From the NCBI RefSeq assembly GCF_009852415.1, contig NZ_WOXS01000002.1:5310001-5374000 (forward strand): a DNA stretch of 64,000 nucleotides, given 5' to 3'. This stretch comes from Streptomyces sp. Tu 3180 (GTDB lineage Bacteria; Actinomycetota; Actinomycetes; Streptomycetales; Streptomycetaceae). Below are positions 46,029-53,566 of this stretch, piece by piece. The notes under the pieces were generated by a model, which saw only the letters and a program-made list of their open reading frames with translations, was not told the origin of the DNA and made no database searches. A program made the position numbers and the translations under genes. Each line of letters starts with the position of its first letter. Position 1 is the stretch's first letter.

Positions 46029-46044
46029 CTGATGGGAGCGGCCA

Positions 46045-46797
46045 GTGACTTTCGGTGAGCAGCCGGCGTATCTGCGCGTCGCGAGCGATCTCCGCAGGAA
46101 GATCGTCGACGGTAGGCTGCCACCGCACACCCGCCTCCCCTCGCAGGCGAGGATCCGCGAGGAGTACGGCGTCTCGGACACGGTCGCGCTGGAGGCGCGC
46201 AAGGTGCTCATGGCGGAGGGCCTCGTCGAGGGCCGCTCCGGCTCGGGCACGTACGTGCGCGAGCGGCCGGTGCCCCGGCGGGTCGCCCGCTCCGGGTTCC
46301 GCCCGGAGCGCGGGGCCACGCCCTTCCGCCAGGAGCAGGCCGACGCGAGCGTGCACGGCACCTGGGAGTCCAGCAGCGAGCAGACCGAGGCCGACGCCGC
46401 GATCGCCGAGCGGCTCGGCCTCGAGCCCGGCGACCGCGTGATGTGCACCCGGTACCTCTTCCGGGAGGCCGGCGAGACCATGATGCTCTCCACCTCCTGG
46501 GAGCCGCTGGCCCTGACCGGCCGGACGCCGGTGATGCTGCCCGAGGAGGGGCCGCTCGGCGGCATGGGCGTCGTCGAGCGCATGCGCGCCATCGACGTGA
46601 TCGTGGACAACGTCACCGAGGAGGTCGGCGCCCGCCCCGGCCTCGCCGAGGAACTGGCCGTGCTGGGCGGTGTCCCCGGGCACGTCGTCCTCGTCATCCG
46701 GCGCACGTACTTCGCCTCGGGGCGTCCGGTGGAGACGGCCGACGTGGTCATCCCGGCCGACCGCTACCGGGCCGCCTACCACCTCCCGGTGAAGTAG
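46045..46797 (+). CDS. GntR-family regulator, HutC/UTRA subgroup
   Basis: A 250-residue protein from GTG 46045, with GGGAG upstream. The winged HTH spans about 8-75: YLRVASDLRRKIVDGRLPPH, TRLPSQARIREEYGVS, then LMAEGLVEGRSGSGTYVRER. The UTRA ligand-binding domain spans about 95-248 (RVMCTRYLFREAGETMMLST; HVVLVIRRTYFASGRPVETA). The inducer is probably a small sugar or amino-acid-like ligand, not identifiable here. No obvious target operon is adjacent. Confidence 0.92.
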   Translation: MTFGEQPAYLRVASDLRRKIVDGRLPPHTRLPSQARIREEYGVSDTVALEARKVLMAEGLVEGRSGSGTYVRERPVPRRVARSGFRPERGATPFRQEQADASVHGTWESSSEQTEADAAIAERLGLEPGDRVMCTRYLFREAGETMMLSTSWEPLALTGRTPVMLPEEGPLGGMGVVERMRAIDVIVDNVTEEVGARPGLAEELAVLGGVPGHVVLVIRRTYFASGRPVETADVVIPADRYRAAYHLPVK

Positions 46798-47184
46798 TCC
46801 CGCCGGCCGGGCCCTCCTCCGCCGGCGCGGCCGGGCGCTCCGTCCAGTGAGCCTGCTCACTCCCTGCGCGCCCCCGGCACCGCTTCCGCCCCGGCGCGCC
46901 GTCCGGGAGGCGACCGCCCCGCCGCCGTGGTGATCCGGCCGTTCCCGCAGGCCGCCCGGGGTGCGGCGCGCGGGGAGCGGCCTGCCGCCGACCGGATGCG
47001 TCGGTCATCGCGCACGGCGCGTCCACCACCGTGCGCCCCTTGCGCGCCGGTCGGTTGCGTGCCTCTTTGTGAAAAGGCGTATTCGCTGCGTGAAGGTAAG
47101 GCGTAGGCTCAGGCATATGCGGACTGCGGTTTCCTTACCGGGCGGGGCGCGGCACAGGCCGCGGGCGGGAAGTGGAGAGGCGCG
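46798..47184. other. 387-nt gap before the SPOR-like gene
   Basis: No gene was found. The AT-richer stretch 47050-47120 contains TAGGCT (47104-47109), which could be a -10 box for the downstream small gene, and GTGGAGAGG at 47170-47178 is its RBS. The first 250 nt show nothing. Confidence 0.45.
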
Positions 47185-47373
47185 ATGAACGACGGCACGG
47201 TCACTCTTCCCTGGCTCGTCGTGCGGCAGGACGACAACGGCAACCGGTACCGGGTGGGCCGGTACGCGACCCGCGCCGAGGCGCAGAAGATCGCGGACAG
47301 CCTCGACGACCGCGGACACAAGCAGCTGTACTGGGTCGAGCGCATCGGCCAGAACGGAACGTCCGCCGGCTGA
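47185..47373 (+). CDS. Small SPOR-domain-like protein
   Basis: A 62-residue protein from ATG 47185 with a good RBS. The pattern PWLVVRQDDNGNRYRVGRYA followed by RAEAQKIADSLDDRGHKQLYWV resembles a SPOR repeat, which binds denuded septal peptidoglycan when exported. This protein has no signal peptide, so its role may be cytosolic and different. It is conserved in Streptomyces as far as I recall. Likely a single gene or coupled loosely to the NUDIX gene 50 nt downstream. Confidence 0.8.
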   Translation: MNDGTVTLPWLVVRQDDNGNRYRVGRYATRAEAQKIADSLDDRGHKQLYWVERIGQNGTSAG

Positions 47374-47423
47374 CACCGGCCGCCGTCGCGGGCGCCCGGC
47401 CGGCCTCCCGTAGGCTCCGGCGC

Positions 47424-47840
47424 ATGAGCGAGCGGATCGTGGTGGTCGGTGCGGCCCTGTGGCACGGGGGACGGCTGCTCGCCGCCCGCCGGAGCGCACC
47501 CGTCGAGCTGGCCGGGCGCTGGGAGCTGCCCGGGGGCAAGGTCGAGCCGGGGGAGACCCCGGACGCGGCCGTCGTGCGCGAGTTGCGCGAGGAGCTCGGC
47601 GTCGACGCCGAGGCCGGTGAACGCGTCCCGGGGGAGTGGCCGTTGAGGGCGCCCTACGTGATGCAGGTGTGGACCGCCCGCCTGCGCCCCGGGTCCGCCG
47701 ATCCCCGGCCCCTCCAGGACCACGACGCGCTGCGCTGGCTCGCTCCCGCCCGGATCTGGGACGTCGACTGGCTCGACCACGACGTGCCCGCCGTCCGGGA
47801 CACCCTCGCCCACCTCGGTCTCACCGCACGGCGGCCGTAG
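47424..47840 (+). CDS. MutT-like NUDIX hydrolase
   Basis: A 138-residue protein. The Nudix box is PGGKVEPGETPDAAVVRELREELGV at about 36-60, here split as GKVEPGETPDAAVVRELREE plus LGV. The N-terminal IVVVGAALWHGGRLLAARRS and RWELPGGK are those of MutT-type enzymes that sanitise oxidised nucleoside triphosphates such as 8-oxo-dGTP. Direct substrate evidence is lacking. Confidence 0.9.
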   Translation: MSERIVVVGAALWHGGRLLAARRSAPVELAGRWELPGGKVEPGETPDAAVVRELREELGVDAEAGERVPGEWPLRAPYVMQVWTARLRPGSADPRPLQDHDALRWLAPARIWDVDWLDHDVPAVRDTLAHLGLTARRP

Positions 47841-48030
47841 GCGGCGTGCGCGCCGTACCGCCGTGCGCGCCGTGCCGCGCGCCTCGCGCGCTGCGCGCGC
47901 CGCCCGGATCGCGGCCCGCCGGTGCGCGGCACGCCCTCCCGCGCCGTCCGTGCCACAAGACGCCGCCGTGCGCGGTACGCGGTCCGGGATATCGGGTATG
48001 TGCCCATTAACCCCATGAAACCGGACACGG

Positions 48031-48459
48031 ATGGGCTCGCTGGGCGGGGAAGTGATCCACGTGATCGACACCGGAGGCGACTGCGCCGCGTGGACCTTCC
48101 CCGCGGACCCGGGCGCCGTGCGCGCCGCCCGCTCCGTCGTCCGCGACCGGCTGCGCGACTGGGACCTCGACAGCGTCGGCGACCTGACGGCCCTGCTGGT
48201 CAGCGAACTGGTCACCAACGCCCTGCGGTACGCCACCGGCCCCATCGGCGTGCGCCTGACGCGCCCCGCGGGCCTCGGCGGGGTCCTCCTGGTGGAGGTC
48301 TCCGACCCGCTTCCCGACTTCCCCCACGAACGCGTCGCCCGCCCCGACGACGAGGGCGGTCGCGGGCTCCAGCTCCTGGACTCCACCTCCCGCCGCTGGG
48401 GCACCCGGACCGGCGGCGCGGGCAAGACCGTGTGGTTCGAACTCGCGGTGCCGCGCTGA
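48031..48459 (+). CDS. Stand-alone HATPase domain protein (RsbW-like anti-sigma kinase)
   Basis: A 142-residue protein if started at ATG 48031; GTG 48052 or 48061 are alternatives with better RBS spacing. The N box is LTALLVSELVTNALRYATG, G1 is VEVSDPLPDFP, and G2 is DDEGGRGLQLLDSTSRRWG, followed by GKTVWFELAV. This is the HATPase_c_2 family of Streptomyces, which phosphorylates or sequesters regulators in partner switching. It lies 265 nt before a PAS-SpoIIE-HATPase gene on the same strand, suggesting a shared circuit. Confidence 0.9.
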   Translation: MGSLGGEVIHVIDTGGDCAAWTFPADPGAVRAARSVVRDRLRDWDLDSVGDLTALLVSELVTNALRYATGPIGVRLTRPAGLGGVLLVEVSDPLPDFPHERVARPDDEGGRGLQLLDSTSRRWGTRTGGAGKTVWFELAVPR

Positions 48460-48724
48460 GGCGCGCGACACCGCTCACGGGTGTACGCCCCCGCCTCCTG
48501 CGTCCACCCGCGGGCACCGGCCCGCGGAGGTTGCCGAAGAGGGGGTTCGATGGCGTGTCCGCTGGTTAGAAGACTGGAAGTGTTCTCACGGCGGGGACCG
48601 AAAAGCATCGGGACCGTGCTGTGATCGTGAACACCGTGTCGTGCGGCGCCGTAGTGCTGGATACTGCGGGCAGCCGTCTCCGGTGACCGGTGCCGGACGC
48701 GGTGAGCTGGAGGGGACGGTTCGC

Positions 48725-51391
48725 GTGAGCGAGATACCAGCGAAGGCCACGGGGTCCGAGGACTCGTCGGGCGGCCCGAGGACGGAGGCCGCGGACGGCC
48801 TCTCCTCCGGCGACGCCCCGTCCGCCGACGCGGTGTGGCAGAGCAGTCCGCCCGGCTCGATGTACGACTACATCAAGGTCGCCTCCTTCTCCATCGGCCC
48901 GGACGGGCTGGTCGACCAGTGGAGCCTGCGCGCCGAACAGCTCTTCGGCATCCCCGCCGACCGCGCCGTCGGCATGGACCCCATCGCCGCCTTCGTCGCC
49001 TCCGACCGGCGTGAGCGGGGCCAGCGCAAGATGGCCGAGATCCTCGACGGCCGGGAGTGGACCGGAGTGGTGCCCTTCCGGCTGCCGGACACGGTGGCGC
49101 GGGACGAGCGCGACCGGGAGGGACTGGCCGAGGTCTACGTCATGCCGACGCGGACCGAGGAGGGGGAGAAGGCCGCCGTCTGCATCGTCGTCGACGTGCG
49201 CACCCTGCGCCGCATCGAGACCGATCTCGCCGCCTCACAGGCCATATTCGGCCAGTCTCCGTTCGGCTTCCTGCTGATCGACCCCGACCTGCGGGTGCGC
49301 CGCGCCAACCAGCGGTTCGCGTCCATCTTCGGCGGCACGCCGGACGACCACCGCGGCAAGGGCGTCCACGACTACCTGCCGCGCGGCGAGGCCGAACGGG
49401 TCGCCGCGACCCTGCGCCGGGTGCTGGAGACCGGCGACTCCATCACGGACATGCACGTCACGGGGTTCGTGCCGGGGTCCGACGAGCGCCGCCACTGGTC
49501 CGTCAACCTCTACCGCGTGCACAGCGGCAGCGGCCGGCCCATCGGCGTCGCCTGGCTCGGGACCGACATCACGGCCCGCCGCGCCGCCGCCCGCGAGGCC
49601 GCCGCCGCACGGCGCAATCTCGCCCTCCTCAACGAGGCCGGCGCCCGGATCGGCAACTCCCTCGACCTGGAGACCACCGCCCGCGAACTCCTCGACGTCG
49701 TCGTCCCCGGCTTCTGCGACCTGGCCACCGTCGACCTCTACCAGGGGCTGCTGGCCGGCGACGAGACCCCGCCGGGACTGGCCGACGGCAGCGCGGAGGT
49801 ACGCCGGGTCGCCTTCGCCAGCGCCGTCTCCGACGCGCCGTTCGACGGCACCGGCGAGCGGGTGAAGCTGGGCGCCGTCCACCACTACGCGTTCAACTCG
49901 CCCTGGGCGGACGCCCTGCGCACCGCCCGCCCGCAGACCGTCCCCGGCGAGGACGGCGGACTGGTGCAGTCCACGCTCGCCGTGCCGATGGTCGCCCACG
50001 ACACGGTGGTGGGGCTCGCGCAGTTCGCCCGGACCAAGGGCAGCGAGCCGTTCGGCGACCGCGACCGCGACCTCGCGGTGGAGCTGGCCGCACGCGCCGC
50101 CGTCTGCATCGACAACGCCCGCCTGTACCGGCGCGAGCACGAGCGCGCGCTGATACTGCAGCGGTCCCTGCTCCCGCCCGGCGACCCGGAGGCCTCCGGC
50201 CTCGACATCGCCTGCCGCTACCTGCCCGGCAACGCGGCCACCGGCCGGCCCAGCGAGGTCGGCGGCGACTGGTTCGACGTCATCGAACTGCCCGGTCACC
50301 GCACCGCGCTGGTCGTCGGCGACGTCATGGGACGCGGCCTGCGGGCCGCGGTGGCCATGGGCGAACTGCGCACCGCCGTACGCACCCTGGCCCAGCTCGA
50401 CCTGGAACCCGCCGAGGTCCTCTCCCAGTTGGACGAGATCGCCCGGGGCCTCGGCGCCCCCGGGGGCGTCCAGCAGGCCACCCGGGCGGCCCGCCGCCCC
50501 CGCGAGGCCGACCTCTCCGAGGTCTACCTGGCGACCTGCGTCTACGCCGTCTACGACTCGGTGACCAGACGCTGCACCTTCGCCAACGCGGGCCACCTGC
50601 CGCCCGTCCTGGTCGAGCCCGGCGAGTCCGCGCTGATGCTGGACGTACCGCCCGGCATGCCGCTCGGTGTGGGCGGCGAGCCCTTCGAGGAGGTGGAGGT
50701 CGAACTGCCCGAAGGCGCCCTGCTCGCGCTCTACACGGACGGACTGGTCGAAAGCCGCGACCACCCCCTCGACGAGGGCCTGCAGGCCTTCGTGGGCGCG
50801 CTCACGGACCCCTACCACCCGTCGCCCGGCCACCCCCCGGCGACGGCGCCGCGCGCCGACACCCGTCCGAACCTGGAGGACGTCTGCGACCACGTCCTCA
50901 ACATCCTCGACACCCACCACGGCGAGGACGACATCGCCCTGCTGATGGCCCGTGTCCAGGGGCTGCCCGCCGAGTCCGTCGGCGACTGGACCCTGCCGCG
51001 CGAGCCCCGCAGCGTGGGCCGGGCCCGCGAGTACGCCCGCGCCCAGCTGCTCAGCTGGGACCTGGAACCCCTCGTCGACACCACGGAGCTGCTGGTCAGC
51101 GAGCTGGTCACCAACGCCCTGCGCTACGGCGAGGGCGAGATCAGGCTCCGCCTCCTCCTCGACCGCACCCTGGTCTGCGAGGTCTGGGACTCCGGCCTGG
51201 TCCAGCCGCGCCGCCGCCGCGCCCGCGACACCGACGAGGGCGGCCGCGGCCTGCAGCTCGTCGGTCTGCTCAGCGCCGCCTGGGGCTCCCGCCGCACCCA
51301 CCGGGGCAAGACCGTCTGGTTCGAGCTCCCCCTCCCGGGCGCCGACACCGGTCTCACCGACCCGGCGGAGGCACTGCTGAGCATGTTCTGA
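48725..51391 (+). CDS. PAS-PAS-GAF-SpoIIE phosphatase-HATPase sensor protein
   Basis: An 888-residue multidomain regulator from GTG 48725, with GGAGGGG 10 nt upstream. After a 40-residue Ser/Ala-rich tail come PAS domains at about 50-155 and 170-285 (QSPFGFLLIDPDLRVRRANQ is typical), and a GAF at about 305-470. The SpoIIE/RsbU PP2C spans about 500-745, with VGGDWFDVIEL, VVGDVMGRGL, YTDGLVESRD and GEDDIALLM. A HATPase spans about 765-875 (ELLVSELVTNALRYG; DEGGRGLQLVGLL). It should sense a ligand or redox signal and set the phosphorylation state of an anti-anti-sigma factor. Cytosolic. Confidence 0.93.
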   Translation: MSEIPAKATGSEDSSGGPRTEAADGLSSGDAPSADAVWQSSPPGSMYDYIKVASFSIGPDGLVDQWSLRAEQLFGIPADRAVGMDPIAAFVASDRRERGQRKMAEILDGREWTGVVPFRLPDTVARDERDREGLAEVYVMPTRTEEGEKAAVCIVVDVRTLRRIETDLAASQAIFGQSPFGFLLIDPDLRVRRANQRFASIFGGTPDDHRGKGVHDYLPRGEAERVAATLRRVLETGDSITDMHVTGFVPGSDERRHWSVNLYRVHSGSGRPIGVAWLGTDITARRAAAREAAAARRNLALLNEAGARIGNSLDLETTARELLDVVVPGFCDLATVDLYQGLLAGDETPPGLADGSAEVRRVAFASAVSDAPFDGTGERVKLGAVHHYAFNSPWADALRTARPQTVPGEDGGLVQSTLAVPMVAHDTVVGLAQFARTKGSEPFGDRDRDLAVELAARAAVCIDNARLYRREHERALILQRSLLPPGDPEASGLDIACRYLPGNAATGRPSEVGGDWFDVIELPGHRTALVVGDVMGRGLRAAVAMGELRTAVRTLAQLDLEPAEVLSQLDEIARGLGAPGGVQQATRAARRPREADLSEVYLATCVYAVYDSVTRRCTFANAGHLPPVLVEPGESALMLDVPPGMPLGVGGEPFEEVEVELPEGALLALYTDGLVESRDHPLDEGLQAFVGALTDPYHPSPGHPPATAPRADTRPNLEDVCDHVLNILDTHHGEDDIALLMARVQGLPAESVGDWTLPREPRSVGRAREYARAQLLSWDLEPLVDTTELLVSELVTNALRYGEGEIRLRLLLDRTLVCEVWDSGLVQPRRRRARDTDEGGRGLQLVGLLSAAWGSRRTHRGKTVWFELPLPGADTGLTDPAEALLSMF

Positions 51392-51549
51392 CGGTCCGCT
51401 CCGCCGGCCTTCCCGCCGGACGGCCACCGGCACGTACGGCGGGTGGCCCCCGTGCGGTGACCGCAACCGGAACACCCGTTCCTCCCGTCCTCCCCTGCGA
51501 CACCAACCACGCGGCCGTCGGCGGGAGCCGGCGGGTGAGGGGGTCCGGG

Positions 51550-52782
51550 ATGGAGCGCGCCGAGTCGCGGGAGCCGTCGGCCGGAGGCGAGGAGGGCCGT
51601 CCGCCCGAGCCGGCCGGCGCGAGCGTCCCGGGGGACACCGACGGCGACGCCCCCGGCACGCGGGACGCCCCGGAAGCCTCCGACGCCCCCGCCCCGTCCG
51701 ACGCTCCGGCCCCGTCCGGAACCCCCGACCCCCCGGAAGCCACCGGCCCGCCCGGGGGGAAACGCCGGGGCCCCTGGGCCCGCCGGCTCAGGCGCACCGC
51801 TCTCGCGCTCGCCCTGCTGCTCCTCGTCCCCCTCCTCGCCGCCGGGACGGCCCTGCGGATCAACTACACCGGCGACCCGGCGGACGGCACGTACACCCGC
51901 GGCCGCGACGCCCTCTGGCTGGGGCACGCCTGGGTCGACGGGCGGAAGAAGGACGCCGACGTCGAGGCGCTCGCCCGCCGTCTGGAGGGCACCGGCATCC
52001 GGGACCTCTACGTGCACTCCGGCCCGCTGGAGCACGACGGGACCCTGCCGAAGCCGGCGTACCCCCGCGCCCGTTGGCTGATCGACTCCGTGCACCGGGA
52101 GCTGCCCGGCGTCCGCGTCCAGGCCTTCCTCGGCGACATCCTCGCGCCCGAACACCCCGAGGGCCTGCACCTGGGGCGCGCCGCGTCCCGTGCCGCGATC
52201 CTGCGGTCGGCCCGCGAGGTCCTCGACACCGGTTACGACGGGATCCACCTGGACCTCGAACCCCTGCACTCCGGCGACGGCGACTACCTGGAGCTCCTCG
52301 ACGCGCTGCACGAGGAGACCGGTGCGCGCGGCGTCCCGCTCTCCGTCGCCGCCCACCAGATCGACCCCCTGCCGGGCTTCCACTCCTTCTGGGGCGCGCT
52401 CACCGGTCACCCCAAGTGGTGGTCGCAGGAGTTCTTCGGGCAGGTCGCCCGCCGCGTCGACCAGATCGCGATGATGTCGTACGACACCATGCAGCCGCTG
52501 GAGGGCACCTACGGCGGCTACGTCGCCCAGCAGACCGCCCTCGCCCTGGAGGTCACCCCGCCCTCCACCGACCTGCTGATGGGCCTTCCCGCCTACAGGG
52601 AGAACCGGTTCGGCCACTGGGCCCACGCCGAGACCGTCCCCGCCGCCGTGCGGGGCGTCCGTCTCGGCCTGTCCCGCGAGGACGCCGACCGCGCCCGCTT
52701 CGGCGTGGCCCTCTACATCGACTTCACGGCGACCGAGGCGGACTGGAGGGCGTACCGGGAGGGCTGGGCGGACGGGCCGTGA
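51550..52782 (+). CDS. Membrane-anchored glycoside-hydrolase-like TIM-barrel protein
   Basis: A 410-residue protein from ATG 51550, with GAGGGGG 7 nt upstream. The N-terminal 75 residues are Pro/Ala/Asp-rich and cytoplasmic. A single membrane segment follows at about 82-103 (RRTALALALLLLVPLLAAG). The outside domain resembles GH18-type or related barrels: ALWLGHAWVDGRKKDADVEA, then TGYDGIHLDLEPLHSGDGDY (Asp and Glu in the place of the DxxDxDxE catalytic motif), VDQIAMMSYDTM and LMGLPAY. The substrate is unknown. The 3' end is 7 nt from the convergent sdhB stop. Confidence 0.75.
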   Translation: MERAESREPSAGGEEGRPPEPAGASVPGDTDGDAPGTRDAPEASDAPAPSDAPAPSGTPDPPEATGPPGGKRRGPWARRLRRTALALALLLLVPLLAAGTALRINYTGDPADGTYTRGRDALWLGHAWVDGRKKDADVEALARRLEGTGIRDLYVHSGPLEHDGTLPKPAYPRARWLIDSVHRELPGVRVQAFLGDILAPEHPEGLHLGRAASRAAILRSAREVLDTGYDGIHLDLEPLHSGDGDYLELLDALHEETGARGVPLSVAAHQIDPLPGFHSFWGALTGHPKWWSQEFFGQVARRVDQIAMMSYDTMQPLEGTYGGYVAQQTALALEVTPPSTDLLMGLPAYRENRFGHWAHAETVPAAVRGVRLGLSREDADRARFGVALYIDFTATEADWRAYREGWADGP

Positions 52783-52789
52783 CCGGCGC

Positions 52790-53566
52790 TCAGCCCGCCG
52801 AGGAGCGCCTCCTGATCTTCGAGCCCAGCCACACCAGCGGGTCGTACTTCCGGTCGACCGCCCGCTCCTTCAGCGGGATCAGCGCGTTGTCGGTGATCCT
52901 GATCCCCTCGGGGCAGACCTCCGTGCAGCACTTGGTGATGTTGCAGTAGCCGAGGCCGTGCTCGTCCTGGGCCGTGCGCCTGCGGTCCAGGCCGGCCTCC
53001 TCGGCCGCGTCCAGCGGGTGCATGTCCAGCTCCGCCACCCGCATCAGGAACCGCGGCCCCGCGAACGCCTGCTTGTTCTCCTCGTGGTCGCGGACCACGT
53101 GGCAGGTGTCCTGGCACAGGAAGCACTCGATGCACTTGCGGAACTCCTGCGAGCGGTCCACGTCCTCCTGCATCATCCGGTACTCGCCCGGACCGAGCCC
53201 CTCGGGCGGCACGAAGGCCGGGACCTCGCGGGCCTTGGCGTAGTTGAAGCCGACGTCCGTCACCAGGTCGCGGATCACCGGGAAGGCCCGCAGCGGGGTC
53301 ACGGTGATCGTCTCGTCCCGGCCGAAGACCGACATCCGGGTCATGCACAGCAGCCGGGGACGGCCGTTGACCTCCGCCGAGCACGAGCCGCACTTGCCGG
53401 CCTTGCAGTTCCAGCGCACGGCGAGGTCGGGGGCCTGGGTGGCCTGGAGGCGGTGGATGATGTCGAGGACCACCTCGCCGTCGTTCACCTCGACCGCGAA
53501 GTCCTCCAGACCGCCGCCCCCGGCGTCCCCGCGCCACACCTTGAAGCGGGCCTCGTAGCTGCTCAC
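52790..53566 (-). CDS. sdhB: Succinate dehydrogenase/fumarate reductase iron-sulfur subunit
   Basis: A 258-residue protein starting at GTG 53566, which overlaps the sdhA stop by 4 nt. The [2Fe-2S] ligands are Cys54, Cys59, Cys62 and Cys74 (NCKAGKCGSC, LLC). The second half holds C145-x2-C148-x2-C151 with C155 (CIECFLCQDTC) and C208/C214/C218 (YCNITKCCTEVCP), the usual pattern for [4Fe-4S] and [3Fe-4S] clusters. It carries electrons from SdhA to the membrane anchor. It is the third gene of the anchor-sdhA-sdhB operon. Confidence 0.95.
   Translation of the reverse strand: MSSYEARFKVWRGDAGGGGLEDFAVEVNDGEVVLDIIHRLQATQAPDLAVRWNCKAGKCGSCSAEVNGRPRLLCMTRMSVFGRDETITVTPLRAFPVIRDLVTDVGFNYAKAREVPAFVPPEGLGPGEYRMMQEDVDRSQEFRKCIECFLCQDTCHVVRDHEENKQAFAGPRFLMRVAELDMHPLDAAEEAGLDRRRTAQDEHGLGYCNITKCCTEVCPEGIRITDNALIPLKERAVDRKYDPLVWLGSKIRRRSSAG

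Larger units (their letters stand above)
45513..46044. other. 532-nt region between protease and GntR genes
   Basis: After the terminator hairpin (45520-45541) the sequence is GC-rich without a credible gene to about 45920. From 45940 to 46044 it becomes AT-richer and carries the promoter of the GntR-type gene, including a GTTG-N9-CAAC dyad at 46012-46028. Confidence 0.5.

Noticed and set aside
49057..51549. Upstream part of a very long plus-strand frame ending at 52782
   Set aside because: Only the part from 51550 has an RBS, a membrane segment and a fold-like sequence; the rest is an out-of-frame reading of the PAS-SpoIIE gene.
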